The notes beneath the pieces were generated by a model. That model was not told the DNA's origin and did no database searches. It was given only the letters and a program-made list of their open reading frames with translations. Made by a program: the position numbers and the translations under genes. 45,111 nucleotides of DNA from Propylenella binzhouense. GTDB lineage: Bacteria; Pseudomonadota; Alphaproteobacteria; Rhizobiales; Afifellaceae. Of this stretch, positions 13,782 to 22,643 are shown piece after piece (the first letter of the stretch is position 1; each line of letters starts with the position of its first letter). The stretch spans positions 1 through 45,111 of the forward strand of contig NZ_SPKJ01000026.1 of the NCBI RefSeq assembly GCF_009866965.1, written 5' to 3'.

Positions 13782-14638
13782 TCCCGAGGCTCCGCAACGC
13801 CCCGGTCACGCTCCGCTCGTTCGTCAACACCTGGGAATGCGACGAGAACGGTCACATGAACGTGCAGTTCTACGCGGAGCGCTTCGATCAGGCGGCGGTG
13901 ATGGCGGCGCTCGACGGCGCGCCCGCCGCGCTGCCGATGGTGCGGCACGTCCGCTATCACCGCGAGCTTCATCCCGGCGAGGGGGTCTCCATCCATTCCG
14001 CGCTGGTGCTCGGCGGGCCGCATCCCGTGACCATGGTTCACGGGCTCTTCTCGATCGATCGCGACGTCCTGAGCGCGACCGTTCTCGACGGCTTTCCGGA
14101 AGGAACCGAGCCGCGCGGCGCGGCCGCCATCCGCTATTCCGACGTGCCCGAAGCGGCGCCGCGGGCCATGCCGGTCGAGCCCGTGCCGCTCGGGGCGAGC
14201 ATTGCCGGGCTCCTCGCCGAAGGCGCGCGCGAGACCTTCCGGGGGATCGTCCCGGCGCGGCTCTGCAACAGGCAAGGCATCGGCGCGAGCCGCGTCGTGG
14301 TCCATTGCATGACGGACGGCGCCGGCCATGCCTGGAGCGAGATCGGGGTCCGGCGCGACTTCTTCGAGGCGAACAATCTCGGCCGCGCGGTGGTCGAATC
14401 GAAGCTCACCCTGGCGGCGCCGCTCGAGGCCGACATGCCCGTCGTGATGCTCACCAGCTACGGCGAACCGCTCGGCAAGGTGTTCCTGTATCGCCACCAT
14501 GTCTTCGACCTCGCGACCGGTCGGCTGATGGCGACCGGCGACATCGGGACGGTCGTGTTCGACATGGCGGCCCGCAAGGCGGTCGATCTCCCGCCCGAGA
14601 TCCGGGGACGCATCGCCGCGGAGCCGGGTCAGAGCTGA
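13754..14638 (+). CDS. Double-hotdog acyl-CoA thioesterase-like protein
   Basis: About 294 residues comprising two hotdog repeats. The first (about 20-130) has the DENGHMNVQFYAERFDQAA segment, the active-site helix entry of 4-hydroxybenzoyl-CoA-thioesterase-like proteins. The second (about 160-285) has RQGIGASRVVVHCMTD and RRDFFEANNLGRAVV. The ATG at 13754 has GGGAG about 9 bases upstream and overlaps the esterase end; a GTG at 13778 (GTGA overlap with the esterase stop) is the alternative. Substrate unknown. The end overlaps the convergent exported protein by 10 bp. Confidence 0.75.
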   Translation: MAEADVRPVIPRLRNAPVTLRSFVNTWECDENGHMNVQFYAERFDQAAVMAALDGAPAALPMVRHVRYHRELHPGEGVSIHSALVLGGPHPVTMVHGLFSIDRDVLSATVLDGFPEGTEPRGAAAIRYSDVPEAAPRAMPVEPVPLGASIAGLLAEGARETFRGIVPARLCNRQGIGASRVVVHCMTDGAGHAWSEIGVRRDFFEANNLGRAVVESKLTLAAPLEADMPVVMLTSYGEPLGKVFLYRHHVFDLATGRLMATGDIGTVVFDMAARKAVDLPPEIRGRIAAEPGQS

Positions 14639-15126
14639 TCGGGTGGTGCGCTGCCGCCGTCACCATAGTCGCGCTTGAGCCGCTGCATCATGTCCAGCAT
14701 GCGGCGGAACGCCCGCTCGGTGAAGTCGAGCGCCTTGTCGAGCTCGTCTTCCGTCGGCATGTCCGGCCCGCGCGGCGCGGCGGCCGCCGGCGGCGGCGCC
14801 TGCGGGGTCTGGAGGCCGCGCGCCGCCTCCAGGTCGGAGAGCCGCGCCTCGAGCCGGTCGATGCGGCCGTTCAGGCGGTCGATCTCGTCGAAGAGCGCGT
14901 TCCGCTCGTTCGGAAGGAGGCGGCAGCTCGCGCCGGGTCCGGATCCGGAGCAGAGCTCGACCGCTCCGGTCGAACGGTCGACGCGCCAGGCGCCCTCGGG
15001 CGCCGGCACGGTCGCGTAGCGGCCTTCGGCGGAGCTCTCCTGGGCACCGGCGCGCGGCGCCGGCGCAACGGCGAGCGTCGCAAGTCCGAAGAGCGCGAGC
15101 GCGCCCCATCCCGCAGTCCTACGCAT
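14629..15126 (-). CDS. Exported coiled-coil protein of unknown function
   Basis: 165 residues. The N-terminus is a clear signal peptide (MRRTAGWGALALFG… ending near AGAQ), so the protein goes to the periplasm. The mature part has two cysteines (in ELCSGSG and ASCRLLP) that could form a disulfide, then a helical coiled coil (ERNALFDEIDRLNGRIDRLE onward), a proline/alanine-rich linker, and a C-terminal helix with acidic and basic residues. ATG 15126 is chosen for the signal peptide and the GAAGGAGA 6-13 bases upstream. No family recognised; the general plan is common in alphaproteobacterial envelope proteins. Confidence 0.65.
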   Translation of the reverse strand: MRRTAGWGALALFGLATLAVAPAPRAGAQESSAEGRYATVPAPEGAWRVDRSTGAVELCSGSGPGASCRLLPNERNALFDEIDRLNGRIDRLEARLSDLEAARGLQTPQAPPPAAAAPRGPDMPTEDELDKALDFTERAFRRMLDMMQRLKRDYGDGGSAPPDQL

Positions 15127-15233
15127 CGTGCGATCTCCTTCGGCGACCGTCTCTCCGCGCGAGAGGATAGGGCAGCCCATCCCGTCTCGAAACCCGCTTG
15201 CCCCCCGGGCGGGGCCGGCTATGGTCCGCGCCG

Positions 15234-15587
15234 ATGTCCGAGCTCGTCTACAAGATCTGTCCCGAGGCGCTCTGGCGCGAGGCGGAGGCCGCCGGCCGTT
15301 TCGCCGGCGCACCGGTCGACCATGCCGACGGCTTCATCCATTTCTCCACCGCCCGCCAGGCGCCGGAAACGGCGGCCCGCCACTTCGCGGGCGCGCGCGA
15401 TCTCCTCCTCGTCGCGGTGCGCCCCGGGCCGCTCGGCCCGCTTCTGAAATGGGAGCCCTCGCGGGGCGGCGACCTTTTCCCGCATCTCTACGGGGCGCTT
15501 CCCCTTGCGGCCGTCGCCTGGGTGAAGCCGCTGCCGCTCGGCCCGGACGGCCGCCACGTCTTCCCCGATCTCGGCGAGGCCGAATGA
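15234..15587 (+). CDS. DUF952 family protein
   Basis: 117 residues. The pattern VYKI… LW… (G)xxxGAPVDHADGFIHFSTA… ETAARHF… LLLV… LKWEPSRGG… FPHLYG is that of DUF952, a small family of unknown function that structurally resembles ADP-ribosyl-cyclase/ART-like folds. It overlaps pyrD in an ATGA, a pairing common in alphaproteobacteria, so the two are coupled. ATG 15234 is the start where family similarity begins. Confidence 0.85.
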   Translation: MSELVYKICPEALWREAEAAGRFAGAPVDHADGFIHFSTARQAPETAARHFAGARDLLLVAVRPGPLGPLLKWEPSRGGDLFPHLYGALPLAAVAWVKPLPLGPDGRHVFPDLGEAE

Positions 15588-16675
15588 GTCTTCTCGACCG
15601 CGCCGCCGGCCTCTTCCGTCTGTTCGAGCCGGAAGCCGGGCACGCTCTCGCGATCCGGGCGCTCCGCGCCTGGCACCCGCGCGCGCCGCACGGCGGAGAC
15701 GATCCGCGCCTTCGGGTGGAACGGCTCGGCCTCCGCTTCCCGAATCCGATCGGGCTTGCCGCCGGCTTCGACAAGGGCGGCGAGGCGACGGACGCCATGC
15801 TGGCGCTCGGCTTCGGCTTCGTCGAGGTCGGCACGGTGACGCCGCTGCCGCAGCCGGGCAATCCGAAGCCGCGGCTGTTCCGGCTGCCGGCCGATTACGC
15901 CGTCATCAACCGTCTCGGCTTCAACAGCCGCGGCCACGCCGCGCTCGCCGCGAACCTCGCCCGCCGGCGGAACCAAACGGGCCTCGTCGGGATCAATATC
16001 GGCGCGAACAAGGAGAGCGCCGACCGCATCGGCGATTATGTCGCCGGCGTGCTCCGCTTCGGTGCGGAGGCCGCCTGGCTCACCGCCAACATCTCCTCGC
16101 CGAACACGCCGGGGCTGCGCGACCTGCAGGCCGAGGCGACGCTGCGCGCGCTGCTCTCCCGGCTCGCGGAGGCGCGCGAGCGCGTCGCGGCCGTAAGCGG
16201 CAGGCGGACGCCGCTCCTCGTCAAGATCGCGCCGGACCTCGACGACGCCCAACTCCAGGCCGTCATCCAGGCGGTCCGGGATTCCGGCTGCGACGGGCTC
16301 GTCATCGGCAACACCACCGTCGAACGCACCGGTCTGCGCGAGACGGGCCTCGCCAATGAATCGGGCGGCGTCTCGGGCCGGCCGCTCTTTCCGCGCTCGA
16401 CCGCGATGATAGCCCGCGCGCGCGAACTCGCGGGGCCCGGGCTCGTCCTCGTCGGCGCGGGCGGCGTCGAAAGCGCCGGCACGGCCTGGACGAAGATCGC
16501 GGCCGGAGCCGATCTCGTGCAGCTCTACACCGCGCTCTTCTACGAGGGGCCGTCGCTCCCCCGCCGCATCGTCGCGGGCCTCAGGGCGCGGCTCGACGCC
16601 GCCGGCCTGCCCGCCATCGGAGCGCTCCGCGACAGCGAGACGGCGCGCTGGGCGGCGCTCTGGCCGAAGGGCTGA
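15584..16675 (+). CDS. pyrD: Dihydroorotate dehydrogenase (quinone), class 2
   Basis: 363 residues, normal for class-2 PyrD. It oxidises dihydroorotate to orotate in pyrimidine synthesis and passes electrons to the quinone pool at the inner membrane; the N-terminal helical region (about 1-40) is the membrane-associating part. Motifs seen are PNPIGLAAGFDKGGE, GFVEVGTVTPLPQPGNPKPR, INRLGFNS, GINIGANK, TANISSPNTPGLR with the catalytic serine of class 2, VKIAPDL, and the FMN-phosphate site LVGAGGVES and LVQLYTALFYEGP. Start ATG overlaps the DUF952 stop. Confidence 0.95.
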   Translation: MSLLDRAAGLFRLFEPEAGHALAIRALRAWHPRAPHGGDDPRLRVERLGLRFPNPIGLAAGFDKGGEATDAMLALGFGFVEVGTVTPLPQPGNPKPRLFRLPADYAVINRLGFNSRGHAALAANLARRRNQTGLVGINIGANKESADRIGDYVAGVLRFGAEAAWLTANISSPNTPGLRDLQAEATLRALLSRLAEARERVAAVSGRRTPLLVKIAPDLDDAQLQAVIQAVRDSGCDGLVIGNTTVERTGLRETGLANESGGVSGRPLFPRSTAMIARARELAGPGLVLVGAGGVESAGTAWTKIAAGADLVQLYTALFYEGPSLPRRIVAGLRARLDAAGLPAIGALRDSETARWAALWPKG

Positions 16676-16750
16676 GCGGGCGGGCCGACCGGATCGCTTC
16701 CGCATCGCCTGCGTTCCACGCTAGGATCCCGTGTCGGAGGCGCCGCACTC

Positions 16751-17392
16751 ATGACGGAGCGTCGCGAGGTCGCGATCGGAACGAAGGGCCTGCCCGGCAG
16801 TCTGGCGGTGCCTGCGGATGCACGCGGACTCGTGATCTTCGTGCACGGCAGCGGCTCGGGGCGTCGGAGCCCGCGCAATCGATGGGTCGCGGAGCGGCTG
16901 GTCGGCGCCGGCCTCGGCACGCTCCTCTTCGATCTCCTCACGGAAGCCGAGGGCGAGGACCGCGCCAACGTCTTCGACATCCCGCTGCTCGGCGTGCGCA
17001 CCGAGGAGGCGGTCGCCTTCGCCGCCGCCGATCCGGGCCTGGCGCCCCTCCCTGTCGGGCTTTTCGGCGCTTCGACCGGCGCCGCCGCAGCCCTGGTGGC
17101 GGCCGCGAACGTTCCGGACCGCGTGGCGGCGGTCGTCTCGCGCGGCGGCAGGCCGGATCTCGCGGCGCCCCGCCTTGCACGCGTGAAGGCGCCGACCCTC
17201 CTCATCGTCGGCGGCGAGGACGACGTCGTGATCGACCTCAACCGCGAGGCCCTGGCCATGCTCACCTGCGAGCGCGAGCTCGCGATCGTGGCCGGCGCGA
17301 CGCACCTCTTCGAGGAGCCGGGTGCGCTCGACGAGGTCTGCGACCTTTCGGTCGCCTGGTTCCGGCGCCATCTTGCGCGGAGCCTCGCGTGA
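16751..17392 (+). CDS. Dienelactone-hydrolase-like alpha/beta-hydrolase
   Basis: 213 residues. The fold markers are FVHGSGSG (30-37), the nucleophile elbow LFGASTGAAA with S108, the acid in GGEDDVV and the histidine in AGATHLFEE. It belongs to the small hydrolases usually encoded beside, or fused to, a phosphoribosyltransferase domain protein. Here they are separate genes with the hydrolase first, overlapping in a GTGA. The biochemical role of the pair is not known to me. Confidence 0.8.
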   Translation: MTERREVAIGTKGLPGSLAVPADARGLVIFVHGSGSGRRSPRNRWVAERLVGAGLGTLLFDLLTEAEGEDRANVFDIPLLGVRTEEAVAFAAADPGLAPLPVGLFGASTGAAAALVAAANVPDRVAAVVSRGGRPDLAAPRLARVKAPTLLIVGGEDDVVIDLNREALAMLTCERELAIVAGATHLFEEPGALDEVCDLSVAWFRRHLARSLA

Positions 17393-18072
17393 GGAGCAGC
17401 GTCTCCTTCGCCGATCGGCGCTCGGCCGGGATCGCGCTCGCCGGCACCCTCAAGGAGAAGGGCTACACCGATCCGGTCGTCCTGGCGCTGCCGCGCGGCG
17501 GCGTGCCGGTGGCGCTCGAGATCGCGCGGGCGCTCGAGGCGCCGCTCGACCTCCTGCTCGTGCGCAAGATCGGCGTGCCGTGGCAGCCGGAGCTCGCGGC
17601 CGCGGCGATCGTCGACGGTTCGCCGCCGGATGTCGTCAGGAACGAGGAGGTGATCCGCGCCGCGCGCCTCGGCCCGGACGAGATCAAGGAGGGTGCGGAA
17701 GCCGAGGCCCGCGAGATCGAGCGGCGGCGCGCCGCCTATCTCGCCGGGCGCGAGCCGCTTCCGGTCGCCGGCCGCACGGTGATCGTCGTGGACGACGGGA
17801 TCGCCACGGGCACCACGGTGCGGGCGGCGCTCGTCGCGCTCCGCCGGCGCGGGCCTTCGAGGCTCGTCCTCGCGGTGCCGGTGGCGCCGGCCGAGACGCT
17901 CGCGGAGCTTGCGCCGCTCGTCGACGAGATCGTCTGCCTCGCCACGCCCGAGCCGTTCTGGGCCATCGGCGCGCATTACGACGATTTCAGCCAGCTCGAG
18001 GACGAGGAGGTCGTCGCCATGCTGGCCGAGGCCCGGCGCTTGGCGCCGGGCGGCGATCGGAAACCCGCGTGA
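17389..18072 (+). CDS. Phosphoribosyltransferase-domain protein
   Basis: 227 residues of the type-I PRTase fold. The PRPP-binding loop VIVVDDGIATGTTVRAAL (about 128-145) is intact, and an N-terminal VLALPRGGVPVALEIARAL supplies the PPi loop. It starts with GTG inside the hydrolase stop, so synthesis is coupled. In many bacteria these two domains are one polypeptide, which supports a shared function. Substrate base not predictable. Ends 6 bp before the end of the convergent ppa gene. Confidence 0.82.
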   Translation: MRSSVSFADRRSAGIALAGTLKEKGYTDPVVLALPRGGVPVALEIARALEAPLDLLLVRKIGVPWQPELAAAAIVDGSPPDVVRNEEVIRAARLGPDEIKEGAEAEAREIERRRAAYLAGREPLPVAGRTVIVVDDGIATGTTVRAALVALRRRGPSRLVLAVPVAPAETLAELAPLVDEIVCLATPEPFWAIGAHYDDFSQLEDEEVVAMLAEARRLAPGGDRKPA

Positions 18073-18078
18073 GGCCCG

Positions 18079-18609
18079 TCAGGCCTTTCTGGCCCGCGCG
18101 ACGGAATCGTTGATGAGCTGCTTCGCCTCGTCGGCATCGCCCCAGCGCACGATCTTCACCCACTTGCCGCGCTCGAGGTCCTTGTAATGCGCGAAGAAGT
18201 GCTCGATCTGTTCGGTCGAGATCTGCGGCAGATCCTGGTACGTGCGGACCTTCTCGTAGCGCCGCGTGAGCTTGGTCGACGGCACCGCGATGATCTTCTC
18301 GTCCCCGCCGCTCTCGTCCTCCATGATGAGGACGCCGATCGGCCGGCAGTTGATCACGCAGCCGGGCACGAGCCCGCGGGTGGACGCGCACACGACGTCG
18401 ATCGGATCGCCGTCCCCGCAGAGCGTATGCGGCACGAAGCCGTAATTTCCCGGATAGCGCATCGGCGTGTAGAGGAATCTGTCCACGAAGAGGGTTCCCG
18501 ATTCCTTGTGGAGCTCATATTTGATGGGCTCGCCGCCGACGGGAACCTCGATGATGACGTTGACGTCCTCCGGCGGGTTGTTTCCGATCGGGATCGCCTC
18601 GATGCGCAT
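18079..18609 (-). CDS. ppa: Inorganic pyrophosphatase (family I)
   Basis: 176 residues, the usual bacterial length. It hydrolyses pyrophosphate to phosphate, pulling biosynthetic reactions forward. The family signature DGDPIDVV (about residues 66-73), the substrate-binding [10 protein letters not shown], and YPGNYGFVP are intact. A GGAGC sequence lies just upstream of the ATG at 18609. It is divergent from the flavin oxidoreductase gene with a 65-bp shared upstream region. Confidence 0.95.
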   Translation of the reverse strand: MRIEAIPIGNNPPEDVNVIIEVPVGGEPIKYELHKESGTLFVDRFLYTPMRYPGNYGFVPHTLCGDGDPIDVVCASTRGLVPGCVINCRPIGVLIMEDESGGDEKIIAVPSTKLTRRYEKVRTYQDLPQISTEQIEHFFAHYKDLERGKWVKIVRWGDADEAKQLINDSVARARKA

Positions 18610-18674
18610 GAAAGCTCCTTCGCATTGCCTGCTTGTCCCATGACAGGCGCGAGTGACATGAACAAGGCCGCCCG

Positions 18675-19706
18675 ATGAATGGGGGCCATGCGGGAGATCC
18701 GGGGCGGCTGCGCCTCGGCGTGCTCGACCAGTCGCCCATCTCCGAAGGCTCCTCCGGGCCCGAAGCGCTCCGCAACACGCTCGGCCTCGCGGCCCTGACG
18801 GATCGGCTCGGCTATCATCGCTACTGGATCGCGGAGCATCACGGCACGCCGATGCTCGCTTCGCCCAGCCCGGAGGCGCTGATCGGCCCGGTCGCGATGG
18901 CGACGCGCGGCATCCGGGTGGGCAGCGGCGGCATCATGCTGCCGCATTACAGTCCCGTGAAGGTCGCCGAGACCTTCTCCATGCTCGCCGGGCTCTTCCC
19001 GGACAGGATCGATCTCGGCATCGGTCGCGCGCCGGGGTCGGATCAGCGGACCGCCTATGCGCTTCAGCGCGACCGCCGGCAGCTCGCGCCGGACGACTTC
19101 CCCGACCAGCTCGTCGAGCTTCTCGGCTATCTGGAAGGCACCATCCCGCCCGAGCATCCCTTTGCCGGCGTCGCGCGCCTGCCCGGCCGGCCCTACGCAC
19201 CGGAGGTCTACCTGCTCGGCTCCTCGCTCCAGAGCGCCCTCTGGGCGGGCCAGCTCGACCTGCCTTACGTCTTCGCCGACTTCATCAATCCGGAAGGCGC
19301 GCCGATCGCCGAGCGCTATCGGGCGGAGCTCGCCCGCCACCATCCCGAGGCGCGGCCCCGGATCGCGGTGGCGGTCTGGGCGCTCGCCGCGGAAACGGAC
19401 GAAGAGGCGGAGCAGCTCTCGGCCAGCCACCGCATGGCGATGACGCTGTTGCGGCGCGGCCAGCTGATCCCCGTTCCGACCGTGGAGACGGCCCTGGAAT
19501 TCCTGGCGCGGGAGGGCGGGCTGCCGTTCGGTGGCCGGCGCCGCATCGTCGGCACGCCGGAGCGCGTGAAGGACGGGATCGAGGCGGCCGCCGCGGAATA
19601 TGGCGCGGACGAGGTGATGGTGGTCACCATCACCCATTCGCATGCGGCGCGGCTGCGATCCTACGAGCTCGTGGCCGAGGCCTTCGGGCTCGATCCCCGC
19701 GCGTGA
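18675..19706 (+). CDS. LLM-class flavin-dependent oxidoreductase
   Basis: 343 residues with the bacterial-luciferase-like TIM-barrel. Typical blocks are [46 protein letters not shown]-type ([18 protein letters not shown]) and [10 protein letters not shown]. Such enzymes use FMN (or F420 in other phyla) to oxidise a small organic substrate with O2. The block pattern fits the MsnO8-like subgroup. It stands alone, divergent from ppa. Substrate unknown. Confidence 0.85.
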   Translation: MNGGHAGDPGRLRLGVLDQSPISEGSSGPEALRNTLGLAALTDRLGYHRYWIAEHHGTPMLASPSPEALIGPVAMATRGIRVGSGGIMLPHYSPVKVAETFSMLAGLFPDRIDLGIGRAPGSDQRTAYALQRDRRQLAPDDFPDQLVELLGYLEGTIPPEHPFAGVARLPGRPYAPEVYLLGSSLQSALWAGQLDLPYVFADFINPEGAPIAERYRAELARHHPEARPRIAVAVWALAAETDEEAEQLSASHRMAMTLLRRGQLIPVPTVETALEFLAREGGLPFGGRRRIVGTPERVKDGIEAAAAEYGADEVMVVTITHSHAARLRSYELVAEAFGLDPRA

Positions 19707-19709
19707 GCC

Positions 19710-19982
19710 TCAGCGGCCGAACGGGTGCGGCGCCCGCCCGCGCGCTCCCGAGGCGAACCAGACCGGCAGGTGGGCGGGGCCGCGTGCGAGGTCCGCGGGC
19801 GTGAGGCCGATATCCGCGAGCACCTCGTCCGGCAGGCGGGCGAGGACGGCGTAGGTCCGCCGCCGCGCCCGCCAGGCCGTGAACCGGGTCGCGCCGCTCT
19901 CGATGAGGGCGGAAAGGAGCGCGCGGGCGCCGGGCCGGGCATCGGGCCGGGCAGCGGGCCGCGTGAAGGTGATGTCCGACAT
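19710..19982 (-). CDS. DUF1127 small protein
   Basis: 90 residues. The C-terminal motif RRRTYAVLARLPDEVLADIGLTPADLA is the DUF1127 signature (an Arg-rich start then LxxLxDxxLxDIGLxRxD). DUF1127 proteins in Rhizobiales and Brucella are small, often stress- or phosphate-linked, and some bind RNA or regulators. The N-terminal half here is an Ala/Arg/Pro-rich extension. ATG 19982, preceded by AAAGGA, is preferred over the ATG at 20003. Confidence 0.7.
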   Translation of the reverse strand: MSDITFTRPAARPDARPGARALLSALIESGATRFTAWRARRRTYAVLARLPDEVLADIGLTPADLARGPAHLPVWFASGARGRAPHPFGR

Positions 19983-20188
19983 CGGACGGGTCCTTTCGAG
20001 CATTCGGCGCCGGGCCGGAAGGTCGGCCGCGGGCGCGAGGCCGGGCTGATAGACCTCCGGTGTTTCCCTATTGTTTCTCCCGGATCAAAGCCTGTTTCCG
20101 CTGGAGCCGTCCCGGCCCGTGCGCGCGCGATCCGGGTGCGCCGGCGAGCGACCGGGCGGCGCCGCTTGTCGGGGAGCTTGCGCCCGGT

Positions 20189-20698
20189 TCAGAGCCTGAA
20201 TTCGAACCAGAGGCAGGGAAGCGCCTTGCCGCCGAGCGTCTCTTCGCTGCGGGCGACGAGCCGGCCGCCGCGGCGCTCGTAGAAGGTCACGGCGCGGTCG
20301 TTCTCCGCAAGGGCGCGGATCACGAGGCGCACATAGCCCTGCGCCCGGAGCATCTTGACGGCGCCGGCGAAGAGCCGGGCGCCGAGGCCGATGCCCTGAT
20401 ATTCGGGAGCGAGGTAGAATTCCTGCACTTCGGCGACCGTCGCGCTGGTGCGCGTGCGCGCCGCCCCGAAGGTCGTGTACCCGGCGACCTTTCCGCCGAC
20501 GTCGAGGACGAGAAGGCCCCGCTTCTTCGCCACCGCTTCGCGCCACCACGGCGCCGAGCGCCGGACGATCATCCGCTCCAGCGCGACGGCGGGGATCAGG
20601 CCCGAATAGGCCTCGCGCCAGGCGGCCGCGTGAACGTCGGCGATGCCCTCGGCATCCGCCGGACGACCCTTGCGAACATCGATGACGAGCGCGGTCAT
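20189..20698 (-). CDS. GNAT-family N-acetyltransferase
   Basis: 169 residues with the GNAT fold: VRKGRPADAEGIADVHAAAW at the start, the strand VQEFYLAPEYQGIGLGARLF carrying the acetyl-CoA pyrophosphate loop (Q/RxxGxG/A as QGIGLG), and LAENDRAVTFYERRGGR near the end. It should transfer an acetyl group from acetyl-CoA to an amine; the acceptor is unknown. It is a single gene with 100-190-bp gaps on both sides; the left gap (20004-20188) shows no gene. Confidence 0.85.
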   Translation of the reverse strand: MTALVIDVRKGRPADAEGIADVHAAAWREAYSGLIPAVALERMIVRRSAPWWREAVAKKRGLLVLDVGGKVAGYTTFGAARTRTSATVAEVQEFYLAPEYQGIGLGARLFAGAVKMLRAQGYVRLVIRALAENDRAVTFYERRGGRLVARSEETLGGKALPCLWFEFRL

Positions 20699-20807
20699 GA
20701 ACGGATGCTACGCCGCTTCGGGCCGGCTTGAGAAGCGGAAAAATAGTGTCCGGAAGCGTTCGGGCGCGGCGTTCCGGGCCGCCTCCGAGGCGGCCCCGGC
20801 GAGCCGG

Positions 20808-21902
20808 CTATTTGGTCCGGCTGGCGATCATGTAGCTGTCGAAGGCGTACTCGTTCACCTGCCACCAGAGATAGTTCTGCGTGCGGAAATCGATCATGGA
20901 TTCGAGCGCGCGCCTGAAGAGGTCGTCCTTCTCCGCCTTCTCGCGATAGAGCTGGTGCGCGGCGTCCCAGGCGGCGTCGAGCACCGCGTTCGGGAAGATC
21001 TTCACCTCCGTCCCGCCGGCGACGAGGCGCATCAGCGCCGGGCCGTTGTGCGAATCGTATTTGGCGAGCATCGCGTTCATCGCCGCGTCGCCGGCCTGCC
21101 TCAGAATGGCCTGGTAGGACTTCGGCAGCGCGTTCCAGCGCTCCTGGTTGACGACCATGTGGAGAACGGCGCCGCCCTCCCAGAAGCCCGGGGCGTAATA
21201 GTACTTGGCGACGCGGGAGAAGCCGAGCTTCTCGTCGTCGTAGGGGCTGACGAACTCCGCGGCGTCGATCGTGCCGCGCTCGAGCGCGGCATAGATGTCG
21301 CCGCCGCCGATCTGTTGCGGGACCACGCCGAGCTTCGCCAGCACTTCGCCGCCGAGCCCGCCGATGCGCATCTTCAGGCCCTGCCAGTCCGACGGCTGGT
21401 TGATCTCCTTGCGGAACCAGCCGCCCATCTGCGTGCCCGACTGGCCGCACGGGAAGCCGACCACGTTGAACTTGGCGAGCGCCTCGTCCATCAGCGCGTT
21501 GCCGCCGCCATTCGTCAGCCAGGCATATTGCAGGCGGGAGTTGAACGAGAACGGCACGCCGGTTCCGAAGGCGAGCGAGGGCTGCTTGCCGATGTAGAAG
21601 TAGATCGGCGTGTGCGCGCAATCGACCGAGCCGTTCGACACGACGTCCATCGCCTGGAGCGCCGGAGCGATCTCGCCGGGGCCGAAGCACTGGATCTGGA
21701 ACCGGTTGTCGGTCGCCTCCGCGACATACTGGGCGAAGGTGAGGGCATTGCCGAAGAGCGCGTCGAGCGGCTTCGGAAAGCTCGAGGTCATGCGCCAGCG
21801 GACCTCCGGCATCGATTGTGCGATGGCCGGCGCCGCCAGTGCCGTCGCGCCGGCCGCGGCTCCGCCCGCAAGGCCTCCCTTCAGGAATTCCCGCCGCTTC
21901 AT
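20808..21902 (-). CDS. TRAP-transporter substrate-binding protein, TakP-like (2-oxoacid type)
   Basis: 364 residues. The N-terminus MKRREFLKGG with a hydrophobic stretch ending in APAIAQ is a Tat signal, so it is exported folded to the periplasm. The mature part matches the DctP/TakP group: WRMTSSFPKPLDALFG, QIQCFGPGEI, QMGGWFRKEI, GLKMRIGGLGGEV, QQIGGGDIY, GTIDAAEFVSPYDDEKLGF. TakP of Rhodobacter sphaeroides binds 2-oxo acids such as pyruvate. No membrane subunits (DctQ/DctM) are next to it, so it is an orphan that must use a permease elsewhere or have another role. Confidence 0.85.
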   Translation of the reverse strand: MKRREFLKGGLAGGAAAGATALAAPAIAQSMPEVRWRMTSSFPKPLDALFGNALTFAQYVAEATDNRFQIQCFGPGEIAPALQAMDVVSNGSVDCAHTPIYFYIGKQPSLAFGTGVPFSFNSRLQYAWLTNGGGNALMDEALAKFNVVGFPCGQSGTQMGGWFRKEINQPSDWQGLKMRIGGLGGEVLAKLGVVPQQIGGGDIYAALERGTIDAAEFVSPYDDEKLGFSRVAKYYYAPGFWEGGAVLHMVVNQERWNALPKSYQAILRQAGDAAMNAMLAKYDSHNGPALMRLVAGGTEVKIFPNAVLDAAWDAAHQLYREKAEKDDLFRRALESMIDFRTQNYLWWQVNEYAFDSYMIASRTK

Positions 21903-21980
21903 GATGATCTCCTCCCTTTCGCCGCGACAATAGCGAGAGCGCGGCCGAACGCTAGTGGCCCCTGCCGGATCCGGCGGCGG

Positions 21981-22553
21981 TCAGCCCTGGCGGGGAGCTT
22001 CGGCCGGTTCCGTCGCAAATGGCAGCAACGGCGCGGCGCCGTGCCGGCTCTCGACGGCGAGGAGGTGCAGCTTCGTCGCAAGTCCGCCGGGTGCGGAGAA
22101 GCCGCCCGGCCTGCCGCCGGCACCGAGCACGCGATGGCAGGGCACGACGAGCGGCACGGGGTTCCTCCCGAGCGCCTGTCCCACCGCCCGGGCGAGCGCG
22201 ATATCGCCGAGCTCCTTCGCGAGGTCGCCATAGGTGCGGGTCGCCCCCGGCGGGATCCGGCGCGCGAGCGCATAGACGGCGCGGTGGAAGTCCGGCTCGC
22301 CCGCGAGGTCGATTGCGACGTCTTCGAGGTCCACCGGCTCGCCGGCGAGCAGGCGCCCGATCCGCCCGATCGCATCCCGGACCGGCGGCGGCGGCTCCGT
22401 CTCGGCCGGCGCCCCGGACCGGCGGCGGAGCCGCGCGCGGGTCTTCGCCTCGCTCGCATCCGGCAGGCAGAGGGCACGGATGCCGCGCGGGCCCCAGGCG
22501 ATGCCGCAGCGGCCGATAGCCGTATCGAAGAGCGCGAATCCGGCCCCGTCCAT
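21981..22553 (-). CDS. ogt: Methylated-DNA-protein-cysteine methyltransferase (Ogt-type)
   Basis: 190 residues. The acceptor-cysteine motif VVPCHRVLG holds C139, which takes the methyl group from O6-methylguanine in a suicide repair reaction. The DNA-binding helix region PPGATRTYGDLAKELG and the arginine-finger area ARAVGQALGRNP precede it. The N-terminal half is the less conserved ribonuclease-H-like domain. An Ada N-terminal domain is absent, so it is the constitutive-type enzyme. The proline/alanine-rich tail after residue 170 is unusual but harmless. Confidence 0.9.
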   Translation of the reverse strand: MDGAGFALFDTAIGRCGIAWGPRGIRALCLPDASEAKTRARLRRRSGAPAETEPPPPVRDAIGRIGRLLAGEPVDLEDVAIDLAGEPDFHRAVYALARRIPPGATRTYGDLAKELGDIALARAVGQALGRNPVPLVVPCHRVLGAGGRPGGFSAPGGLATKLHLLAVESRHGAAPLLPFATEPAEAPRQG

Positions 22554-22627
22554 GGCGCGAGCCTAGCACGTACCCTGCCGCGAGCGAAAAGCGCCCGATC
22601 GACGGGTTCGATGGTCCCGGTGCGCGG

Positions 22628-22643
22628 GCGCCCCCGGGGGCGC
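22628..22643. terminator. Perfect 16-bp GC palindrome at the end of typA
   Basis: GCGCCCCCGGGGGCGC is a perfect palindrome whose last base is the final base of the typA stop (TAG read on the minus strand at 22643-22645). It could form a cruciform or an RNA hairpin at the end of the typA message. There is no U-run after it, so it is only a possible 3' stabiliser or weak terminator. Confidence 0.35.
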
